Positions 27,595 to 35,136 of a stretch of DNA of 64,000 nt are shown in pieces. The notes under the pieces are model-generated. The model saw only the letters and a program-made list of their open reading frames with translations. It did not search any database and was not told the origin of the DNA. The position numbers were made by a program, and so were the translations under genes. This stretch comes from an uncultured Nostoc sp. (lineage in GTDB: Bacteria; Cyanobacteriota; Cyanobacteriia; Cyanobacteriales; Nostocaceae), in NCBI RefSeq assembly GCF_937863485.1, contig NZ_CALMFY010000162.1, positions 7,377 through 71,376 on the forward strand. Direction: 5' to 3'. The first letter of the stretch is position 1, and each line of letters opens with the position of its first letter.

Positions 27595-28023
27595 TCACAA
27601 GGCATTTGGCAGCTTGGCGAGAGTTTCATACATACTAGAGGGTAATGCAGACAATCTGTTCGCGACAGCGACTGCATCAGTTAAGTTGCTAAATTGACAC
27701 CGGACAATCTCTTGTCCATTTCCTGAGGGGAATCGCTTCCTAGCTTTGTTAGATACAGCACAAATAATCGCTAAAGCTTTGGCGAACCCATCTTTTGTCA
27801 ATATTGTTTCTTTAGCGAACCCTTCAACAGGGATAAGGCAAACCTCAAACCGATAGCCAGGTCTGGGAGAAACAGCTAGGTCAATATAGGGTTTATCTTC
27901 TTTCCTGATTCTGCGTAAATATTGGGCTGTCGAATTAGCATCGTGTAAATCAGTGCCAAGGGCGTAAGTAAAGAAACAATCTTCTGTCAGGGATTCAGGA
28001 CGGGTAATTATATCCGTTGCCAT
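27595..28023 (-). CDS. Hypothetical protein, 142 aa
   Basis: Not recognised. A soluble protein without signal peptide or membrane segments, with two Cys and a middle section YIDLAVSPRPGYRFEVCLIP rich in beta-strand residues. It lies upstream of the DUF3134 gene on the same strand with 189 bp between them. Coding is supported by length, a normal start, and codon use like the neighbours. Confidence 0.6.
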   Translation of the reverse strand: MATDIITRPESLTEDCFFTYALGTDLHDANSTAQYLRRIRKEDKPYIDLAVSPRPGYRFEVCLIPVEGFAKETILTKDGFAKALAIICAVSNKARKRFPSGNGQEIVRCQFSNLTDAVAVANRLSALPSSMYETLAKLPNAL

Positions 28024-28526
28024 AAGTTCAAGTACTAACCGTATATTATTTGGGCTTGTGACACATTAAACTTGTCCGTTCTTCTTAGCACATTTTTGGA
28101 CAGTGAGATATACCAGTTTTACACGAGGTATTCCAATACAGTTTGGCTAACTAAAAATTTTAATTTTTGCAATACTGAAGACTCTCATCTCTAAAAGGAT
28201 AGATTGCCAATATCAACTAACATAAAACACCTTCACAATCTAAGGGTGTAGAGATTTAGATTCGCAGAGGCGTCTATTATAGTCAGTTATATGACCGAAA
28301 ATATTTCTCAACTATCTAATTATAACATTATAACATAGTTGACGGTTGAACTTTTTTCAACTACTCTGACCCATAGATATTAGGCCACTAACAACAGTAA
28401 GATTGTATTCAATTCCGACTTTTAGATAACTAAATACGTTGATTAACTAGTTATAATTATTACCGCAGTAATATAAAAAGCAATGATAAATACTTAGGAT
28501 GATTGCCTTATCTCATAAAGTAAACT
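28024..28526. other. Non-coding AT-rich region, nothing recognised
   Basis: About 500 bp upstream of the 142-aa protein. No convincing frame; only AT-rich sequence with scattered stops on both strands. Confidence 0.45.
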
Positions 28527-28695
28527 AGGCACTGTTTTCGGTTTGCTCAAATCCTTATTTTTAGATTGTAGTCAGTGCCCAACCCCAGATTACCATGCGG
28601 GTTCTCCAAAGGAGTACAAGCCCACAGCAGTTGGGAGATTCATCCATTCGGTTATCCCAAGACTGCCTTGTTCACCTTTTTTGGTGGTTATAAAC
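28527..28695 (+). ncRNA. Candidate structured RNA of unknown family
   Basis: Several complementary segments lie close together: GGCACTG (about 28530) with CAGTGCC (about 28574); GTAGTC with GACTGC (as a closing stem); a hairpin GGGTTCTCC-AAA-GGAG..AAGCCC; and TTGGGA with TCCCAA. It ends with CACC-T6-GGTG. This GC-richer island in AT-rich spacer looks like a folded transcript, but it matches no RNA family I can name, and strand is a guess. Confidence 0.3.
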
Positions 28696-29028
28696 TCCTA
28701 AAATTACTAGACAGCACTCAAATTAGCTCGCACAATAATATCTATCGTTAAAATCTTTGTCACCAGCACTTGCTAAATCCTCAAAGCCAAAGGTGCTATT
28801 CCCTAACGGTTAGGTGGGTTAAGTTTCGAGGGTTTTGATGTTAATAACGATACTTTTCAAACATCCTTTAAGAGCGATCGCAATCACAAACCATCTGGTA
28901 TTTAATTTATACTAGTTTATTTATTGCCTTATATTTTCTAAAAATTAAGAGTATCTTTAGGAGTTATTGAGATAAATAATTGCCTAAATAAATCCCCAGG
29001 ATTGTAAATATAATCCCGGGGCATCATC

Positions 29029-29183
29029 CTGACTTTTCACGAGATGTGGAAAAGGTCATTTTGAGGGTTTCCCAAGCCTTGATTTTTGCGTTAGATATTT
29101 TCATTAACTCAGAGCTATTGAGAATTAGACTGTGGAAAAAGCCACGCTTTTTCGGAGCTTGAGGACTTACCGTGAAAAGTCAG
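29029..29183. repeat. 155-bp miniature inverted-repeat element, copy 2
   Basis: Same length and ends as the copy at 5219-5373 (CTGACTTTTCACG and CGTGAAAAGTCAG). It lies 103 bp downstream of the PstS-like gene stop and its right end merges with a direct repeat that flanks that gene. Confidence 0.85.
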
Positions 29184-29258
29184 AATTTCATGAATCTTTT
29201 AGGACTGCAATAGCTAATAGCTGTTAAAGTTTCTCAACAGAATTAACAGCTATTTTCT
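29179..29258. repeat. Direct repeat A flanking the PstS-like gene
   Basis: GTCAGAATTTCATGAATC...TTTTAGG and TAGCTAATAGCTGTTAAA here recur at 30817-30880 in the same orientation with a few differences. The pair brackets the PstS-like gene. Confidence 0.6.
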
Positions 29259-29285
29259 GGTAGTCTCCTAGGTTAATTTATAAAC

Positions 29286-30314
29286 CTAAGGAACAGAACC
29301 ATATCCGAGAGATGGAGCTAAAGCTTTTGCAGCTGTAATGAACCCTTTAAAGTCTAAGTCTGAGTAATACAAGAAATAAGTTGCTCCGGAAATGGGATAA
29401 GCACCTGCACTCTTAGGATCGGTCAAATTATCAATTCTAGTCAGCTGCTTATTAGTACCGTATGTTACAACAGTCCCATCTTTAATAGCCGCTGTAATTG
29501 AAGCTGGTGAGACAGCAATATACTTACCTGCCTTGTTAAGTAAGAGTGCGGCAGGTAGCTTTTTAGTTAAACGGGTAGCATTATCCACATAACCAATTGC
29601 ACCTTTAGTACTTGCGATCACATCGCCTACCTTTCCGCCACCAGTAGCGCTAAGGAAAGTGCTTGTCCAATTAACAGTTGTACCCACTCCTCCCTTCCAT
29701 ACATTAGCTGCTGGAACACCTGGAGTCTTACATGCAGCATTGAGATGACTGCTTAAAACAAAAGTGCTACCACTTGAGTCAGCACGACGTACAACTTTGA
29801 TGGGTAGATTGAGTGCTATTTGGCGACCGTTATCTGCACTAATGCTCTTATCGTTCCAATTTTTGATGCTACCGTTCAAAATACCACAGTAACTAGCTCG
29901 TGAAAGCTTAAGTCCTGCTGGTAGACCACTAGTGTTGTTAAAAGCTAATGTGATTCCGACACTTACCACAGGCACTTGGACGTAACCACGACCGCCAGTA
30001 ACTTTTTCTGTTCCTGCTACAGGGTCGTCACTAGCTGCAAAAGTGAGTGGGCGAGGAGTACCAGCTGGTGGAGTTTGAGTGAAAAAAGCTTTTAACCCTG
30101 CGCCACTACCATTTGCAGTATATGTGAATGCGAACTTCGATTTTAGATCTGTAAATAAAGCACTTACAGTACTTGCACCTACACCATTACCTATATTGGG
30201 CGCAGCTAGAGATATCAGAGTAGCAGATTGAGCTACTACTAAACCAGTTGCTATAGCAAGTACAGAAATTGAACTTGCCAAGTAGGTCAATGGACGATCG
30301 CGATAAAAAGCCAT
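29286..30314 (-). CDS. pstS: PstS-like phosphate-binding ABC transporter substrate protein
   Basis: Periplasmic high-affinity phosphate binder. The 342 residues have an N-terminal signal segment (YLASSISVLAIATGLVVA) and the PstS pattern: GAGLKAFF (near 68), FAASDDPVA, ILNGSIKNWND, RADSSGSTFVLSSHL with the phosphate-contacting Ser/Gly loop, and GAIGYVDNA. Start at 30312-30314 is chosen over an ATG 15 bp upstream because AGGAG lies 6-7 bases before it. No pstC, pstA, pstB or phoU is adjacent, so this is an orphan copy. Confidence 0.82.
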   Translation of the reverse strand: MAFYRDRPLTYLASSISVLAIATGLVVAQSATLISLAAPNIGNGVGASTVSALFTDLKSKFAFTYTANGSGAGLKAFFTQTPPAGTPRPLTFAASDDPVAGTEKVTGGRGYVQVPVVSVGITLAFNNTSGLPAGLKLSRASYCGILNGSIKNWNDKSISADNGRQIALNLPIKVVRRADSSGSTFVLSSHLNAACKTPGVPAANVWKGGVGTTVNWTSTFLSATGGGKVGDVIASTKGAIGYVDNATRLTKKLPAALLLNKAGKYIAVSPASITAAIKDGTVVTYGTNKQLTRIDNLTDPKSAGAYPISGATYFLYYSDLDFKGFITAAKALAPSLGYGSVP

Positions 30315-30329
30315 GTCTTGCTCCTTCAA

Positions 30330-31394
30330 ATTAATTTCCGGTTCAACACCTTATCAAATCAAAATCAAGTGTCAAACTGGCGATTCTAAATAACCTTATA
30401 TAATGACAAACAATTTGCATTATAAAGATTATCAGTAAATCAAAAGTTTTCACAAAGCTCTGAAGAATTTAGAGTAAACTCAAGGTAAAGTTTTCAAAGA
30501 TGTAGAGGGCATTTAGCTATTGCTAATTGACCCTATTACATAATTTTTCGCTCCTTAAAAATTTTCCATTTATAAGTAAGTTTTTAGAAATAAATCTTGA
30601 GGGGCTTTATTATCAGGAAGTGTGGTTACTAGGTACTATGAGTCATACCTCAATTCCCATTCTCAGTCCTTATTCCCTTTTAAAAAGCCATGTTTAATTC
30701 TACCTACTTACTTATTTGGGATGGCAATTTTATCTGAGATTATGAAAATCACTATCTTTAAATGTACATGCCCAGCAGTTTGCCACAAGCTACCGCTAAG
30801 GTGCTAAGTAAAGAAAGTCAGTATTTCACAAATCTTTTAGGTAGCTAATAGCTGTTAAAATTGGCCAACGAAATCAACAGTATAATCTCAAGGTAAAGTT
30901 CAAGTAATGATTGCATTATGGAATGATTAAAAAACTTAAATATATTTCTGGAATTTAGAGGTGTTTGAAAAGTGGTTTTTGTCGCAGTTTTTTATTCTCT
31001 ATCCAGAGTAAAATCTGAACTTTTCGCTTATATATGGTTTTACTTAATTAAGCTTTTTTTAGAAGTGTTAATAAGTATTTAATATAGTTTACGCAGTTGA
31101 CAAATTAATCAGCGCATGTATTCACAAAAATACGTTGTTTTAGCATTTTATCAATCATCCTTTTATTAGTTGCATAGGCGTAGCCTAACCCAGACGTCGC
31201 AAAAAAATAGCTGGAAAATCTAGTTATCATACCAGAAACTCATATTTCATATTTAGTGTTTTATGTCAATGGGTAAGTCATAGTATTAGCCCTTTCAAAG
31301 GGGATAAAAATTTTGCTCAAGAAACTCCTTTTTAAGCTCTTAATGTGGTTAAATAAGATGCTTTTGTGTCCCAGCAGTAAACAGGGCTGGATGC
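30330..31394. other. Long non-coding region upstream of pstS
   Basis: AT-rich. It holds the second direct repeat (30817-30880) and a 14-bp repeat CTCAAGGTAAAGTT at 30479-30492 and 30887-30900. It must contain the pstS promoter; I could not identify a convincing Pho box. Short frames here have poor codon use and are not called. Confidence 0.5.
30817..30880. repeat. Direct repeat B flanking the PstS-like gene
   Basis: GTCAGTATTTCACAAATC...TTTTAGG then TAGCTAATAGCTGTTAAA, matching repeat A at 29179. The AAAGTCAG just before the match resembles the last bases of the 155-bp element. Confidence 0.6.
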
Positions 31395-31495
31395 AATACT
31401 TTTGGGTTAAGGATTTTTGGTATTGATTTTAGGTATATAGACACGTTGCCTTGCAACCTCTCTACAAAAGATTTCGGGCTTAACCCAAGCGTATT
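31395..31495. repeat. 101-bp miniature inverted-repeat element
   Basis: Ends AATACTTTTGGGTTAAG (31395-31411) and CTTAACCCAAGCGTATT (31479-31495), 15 of 17 bases complementary. The interior has a degenerate form of the Nostoc palindrome related to GACGTTGCATGCAACGTC. Confidence 0.65.
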
Positions 31496-31833
31496 GGGGC
31501 TGGATGGGTTGGATGTCTGTCTTGGACACCTTTAATTTGACGAGGGGTTAATTAAATAGGCGATCGCTTGGCTGTTATACCAATTGGAGTAATCATTAAA
31601 TATCTTTCGTAAAAGTATTGTTTTAAAAGCATTTGAGATTATTCTCTCATCAAAGTAATAAAAAAGCTTTATTTTGTCAAAATTTAGGGTTTTTTCCCAT
31701 TTTTTGTGTTGATCACGACATCTATAAAAAAAATAGTTATTTATGCTACTAAACGAAGTCATCAACGAGGTCAATTTTACGTTATTGACTTAAGCCCTAT
31801 ATCCAGTCTCATCAAATTTTTTCTAGGTTTTAA

Positions 31834-33069
31834 ATGAATAAGACTAATCTGTACAAACAACGTCAAAACAAAAACAGGGTATCAATTTTAACTTCCGTGG
31901 CTGTTTTGGCTTCTCCATTGGTATTGCCTTTACATCAAGCTGTTGCTGCATCATTGACTACTGTTGCAAATTTCAACGGTGCTAATGGATCTGCGCCAAG
32001 AGCTGGTGTATTTCAAGGTAAGGATCTCAATCTTTATGGAACCACTTCTGCTGGTGGCTCATCTAACAACGGAAGTGCATTCAAGTTGAGTGGTGCCGGT
32101 TTCAGTACTCTGACCACACTGATCAACTTTACGGGAACAGCCCTACCCAACAGAGGGACTAATCCAATCGCTAGATTATTCCAGGCAAGCAATGGCAATT
32201 TATATGGGGCGACCTTTACAGGTGGCGCAAGTAACCTCGGTACATTGTTTAGCTTGGCATCACCAGCTTTTACAGGTCTGACAACTTTTGTGAATTTTAC
32301 TGGCATCAGTAATGGAGCTAACCCAGCAGGCCGACTGATTGCGGATAGCACTGGCAAGGTTTTGTGGGGGACAACCTCGGCAGGTGGGGCCAGTAATAAA
32401 GGAACTATATTCAATGTTCCGCTGGGTGGCAGTCCAGTCACCACTGTAATCAGCTTCACCGGTACTAATGGAGCAACCCCATTAGCAAGATTGCAACTGG
32501 TGACTACCAATGGAAGCTACTATGGCACTGCCTCTTTAGGTGGAGCAAGTAATAAAGGAGTTGTATTCAAGTACACTCCTGCTAATCCTATTGCTACTAG
32601 GTACAGTTTTTCTAGCTTTACTGGCGCTAATGGGGCAAGTCCAGAGGCTGGATTAACTGTATTTAGCGGATTCCTCTACGGCACTACTAGGCTAGGTGGA
32701 GCCAGCAATGTAGGTGCTATATTCAGAGTTCCAATTGGAACAGCCACCAGTCCTATCGGTGCACCGGTTTTAGTTGCCAGTTTTAGTGGCGCTAATGGGG
32801 CCAACCCAAAGGCTGCGCTTACACCAGGAGCAAGCAGTGGTATCTTCTATGGCAGAGCTTCTACTGGCGGGGCAAATAACAAAGGAGTTGTCTATAAATT
32901 GAATGTTGGAACTACTTCAACTTCAACTATCACCCAGTTGATTAATTTTAATGGCACTAATGGGGCAACGCCAGAGTCCACGCTAATTCCGGTCGGTACT
33001 GATTATTACGGTACTGCCTCTGCTGGTGGCACTTCTGGTAAAGGAACTGTATTTAAATTTACACCATAG
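31834..33069 (+). CDS. Secreted GloVer-type tandem repeat protein
   Basis: A 411-residue exported protein. A signal peptide (about 1-38) ends at AVAAS. The rest is about eight repeats of roughly 45-50 residues, each with FNGANG or FTGTNG, then a short spacer, LYGTT or YGTAS, then GGASNKG and a V/I-F-K strand. This matches the choice-of-anchor tandem repeat (GloVer) family, probably a beta-propeller or solenoid. No PEP-CTERM or LPXTG anchor is visible at the C-terminus. Function unknown; a surface or extracellular role is likely. Confidence 0.8.
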   Translation: MNKTNLYKQRQNKNRVSILTSVAVLASPLVLPLHQAVAASLTTVANFNGANGSAPRAGVFQGKDLNLYGTTSAGGSSNNGSAFKLSGAGFSTLTTLINFTGTALPNRGTNPIARLFQASNGNLYGATFTGGASNLGTLFSLASPAFTGLTTFVNFTGISNGANPAGRLIADSTGKVLWGTTSAGGASNKGTIFNVPLGGSPVTTVISFTGTNGATPLARLQLVTTNGSYYGTASLGGASNKGVVFKYTPANPIATRYSFSSFTGANGASPEAGLTVFSGFLYGTTRLGGASNVGAIFRVPIGTATSPIGAPVLVASFSGANGANPKAALTPGASSGIFYGRASTGGANNKGVVYKLNVGTTSTSTITQLINFNGTNGATPESTLIPVGTDYYGTASAGGTSGKGTVFKFTP

Positions 33070-33078
33070 CCTGAAGAT

Positions 33079-33229
33079 ATAGCGCTTCTCGTTTGGATGC
33101 AATACACTCTGACCTCACTTCCATTCCTCTCTCCTTAAAGGAGAGAGGCTTTGAGGCTTACTCCCCAACGCCACAAGGGTTGGGGCTGTTCTTGTTAGGT
33201 CTGTATTCTATGCAATTGAGAACCGCTAT
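33079..33229. repeat. 151-bp miniature inverted-repeat element
   Basis: Imperfect 28-bp terminal inverted repeats: ATAGCGCTTCTCGTTTGGAT at 33079-33098 and, on the opposite strand from 33229, ATAGCGGTTCTCAATTGCAT. The interior has a strong palindrome CTCTCTCCTTAAAGGAGAGAG. It starts 10 bp after the GloVer gene stop and may serve as its terminator. Confidence 0.75.
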
Positions 33230-34128
33230 AATCTACGTGCAAAATAAATAGTAAAACGTAGATTTGAAAAATGTTGATTAATTACTTTTAGATAGTCAGG
33301 AAGCATGGCTATCTGAAAGTAATTATGGACAGTGGGAGAAACTAAATTTCCTAAAATGGAAATAAAATTGCTGCAATTAATGACGTTATAATAATTTATA
33401 CATAATTTCTCTGAGATTATCTCCGTCTAATTGCCCATAATTAAGACAACCTCATCCCGCCTATAGCTAAAGCTACAGGCTCCATGCCTCTAATCCCCAC
33501 TTCGTAGGGGCATTGAGTTTCACTACTAGGGGAAGGGCTGCTCTTGAGAGGTCACGCACGAATCACAAGTAATTTGCCAGACATCATATGAAATGCCTAA
33601 TAATGCCCAATCAGCTTTAAGAGGTTATCAGTGATAGCATAGATAGTAATAATTTAATTCAACATAAATCCCTTTTAATTTTTCTCTGGAGGGGATTTTA
33701 TTCCTTAAATGATCTCGTTGCGATCGCCTGAATCAATAACTGGCAACTTGGGTTAGTAGTACATCCTATCAGGATAATATCTTACAAAACGGTTGCTTGT
33801 AGAGAATAAAATGTTTTTCTATAGAAGCTGTAACTATCGCTATTGATGACTCTGGTGAGATAATAACGAGTTTAAACGATGAAGTCAGATTTGTCAGGGA
33901 ATTAGCGATACCTGGCGGCAAGCCCTACGGGTGACGCTCGTACCTTTATACTTAATTAAAGAAATATTAATGCTTTCTTAACTTAACTTAATACGAATTT
34001 ATGTATAGTATAGAACTTTGCTAAACTTTATAAGTTGAGGAAAAATGAGTATTCAATCATGTAAAATTGGAAACGATTGTAAAATTTTAGACAACCAACA
34101 CTCAAGTACATTATAGGAAAATTAGCAA
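33230..34128. other. Non-coding leader of the secretion cluster
   Basis: About 900 bp without a credible gene. Contains a hairpin GCCTATAGCTAAAGCTACAGGC near 33459, a heptamer-type repeat near 33908 (CCTGGCGGCAAGCCCTACGGG), and AT-rich sequence just before 34129 where the promoter of the cluster should lie. Confidence 0.45.
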
Positions 34129-34746
34129 ATGTCTAGACAAAGTTCTCACAAGAGAAACTTTTTCAAAGCTTTAACTGGTAGCGCTGTCAAAGGATCTCAG
34201 AAGTTAAGACTGGGACTGGAATCCAGCTTGATTATTCTGGTTGAATCTATACCTTTTTTGATTGCTTGTGCTGTATTTATAAGCGTTATCAGCCTAAAAA
34301 GTCCTATCCTGCTTTTTTGTTTACTAGTTGGTAGTTTAATTGCAGTCATTACCCAGCAAATTGGGCAGCAGGTGAATTTACCAAAGCGCTCGCTAATATT
34401 ATTACAAATTTTAGCAGCAGCTATCATTCTGAGTTTGTATTGGTTAGACTGGTTTGCAGCCCCCGCACAAGCACAGTTTTTTGGGGAAGCTGAAAAGTTT
34501 TTCAAAAGAAACTTGGGTGGAGCACAGGCAGCTGGTGGTGGTAGTGAGACAGCAATAAGTTTGATATTTAATGTGTTGCGGGCGATTTATTTACTCTATA
34601 TTGCAATTTCTCTGGTTGGTGTGATTAACGCAGTGCGTAAAGATGAAGATTGGCAAAGCATTGCTAGAACTCCCCTATTAGTTGTTGTTGCTGTTACCAT
34701 TGCTGATGTACTCACACGCTTTGTAATTGGTCCACAAGGGCAGTAA
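34129..34746 (+). CDS. VirB2-like pilin candidate, first gene of a type IV secretion-like cluster
   Basis: A 205-residue, very hydrophobic protein. Three N-terminal membrane segments (about 33-54, 60-80, 88-109) are followed by an AxA-type cleavage site, PAQAQFF, near residue 116. After a Gly-rich linker come two further helices (about 150-170 and 183-200) joined by a short charged loop VRKDEDW. The processed C-terminal part has the size and hairpin topology of VirB2/TrbC pilins. The extended N-terminus is unusual. Assignment comes from topology plus the VirB3/VirB4-like genes directly downstream. Confidence 0.55.
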   Translation: MSRQSSHKRNFFKALTGSAVKGSQKLRLGLESSLIILVESIPFLIACAVFISVISLKSPILLFCLLVGSLIAVITQQIGQQVNLPKRSLILLQILAAAIILSLYWLDWFAAPAQAQFFGEAEKFFKRNLGGAQAAGGGSETAISLIFNVLRAIYLLYIAISLVGVINAVRKDEDWQSIARTPLLVVVAVTIADVLTRFVIGPQGQ

Positions 34747-34764
34747 ATAATTCAGATATTTCAA

Positions 34765-35136
34765 ATGTCTCAAGAGCGGGAACAAGAATTTCGTCCAGTC
34801 AATCAGGTTCTAGGAAGCCAACCTTCATTAGGACCAATCCCTGCTGATCAAATTCTTCCTTGGACGGTAATTGCCTTAGCCTCCTACTTTATTATCAATG
34901 GAATTTTTGGGGGGATTTTCCAAGAAGAGTTTCAAAAATGGTTGTGGACAATACTCATGACTGGTTGGGGAATCGGAACTTGGTGGATCTTAACTGGTGG
35001 TAGAAGTTGGAGTTTTTTAAGTAAATTTATTGGTGTTCCCGCTTGGACAAGAGGCTTTGCTCGTTATCAAAGCTTACTGGAAGTTAACCATGAAGCAAAA
35101 AATCGGAAAACAAAGCGTCAGCGTCGCCGGAAATGA
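34765..35136 (+). CDS. VirB3-like small membrane protein
   Basis: A 123-residue protein with two adjacent membrane helices (about 32-54 and 60-78) and a strongly basic C-terminal tail (KNRKTKRQRRRK). Small size, two-helix topology and position immediately before the VirB4-like ATPase match VirB3/TrbD, which links the pilin to the ATPase in type IV systems. It begins 18 bp after the pilin-like gene, and its 3' end overlaps the start of the next gene by about 47 bp. The sequence itself shows no diagnostic motif. Confidence 0.5.
   Translation: MSQEREQEFRPVNQVLGSQPSLGPIPADQILPWTVIALASYFIINGIFGGIFQEEFQKWLWTILMTGWGIGTWWILTGGRSWSFLSKFIGVPAWTRGFARYQSLLEVNHEAKNRKTKRQRRRK

Noticed and set aside
28565-28660. 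Minus-strand frame across the candidate RNA, starting MDESPNCCGLV
   Set aside because: Considered as a transposase C-terminus, but too short and I could not match it to any family; left as an alternative to the RNA idea.
30622-30807. 61-codon plus-strand frame upstream of pstS
   Set aside because: No ribosome binding site, no motif, lies in a repeat-bearing spacer.
31532-31774. 80-codon minus-strand frame before the GloVer gene
   Set aside because: Rich in Phe, Tyr, Asn and Lys as expected from AT-rich non-coding DNA; no motif.
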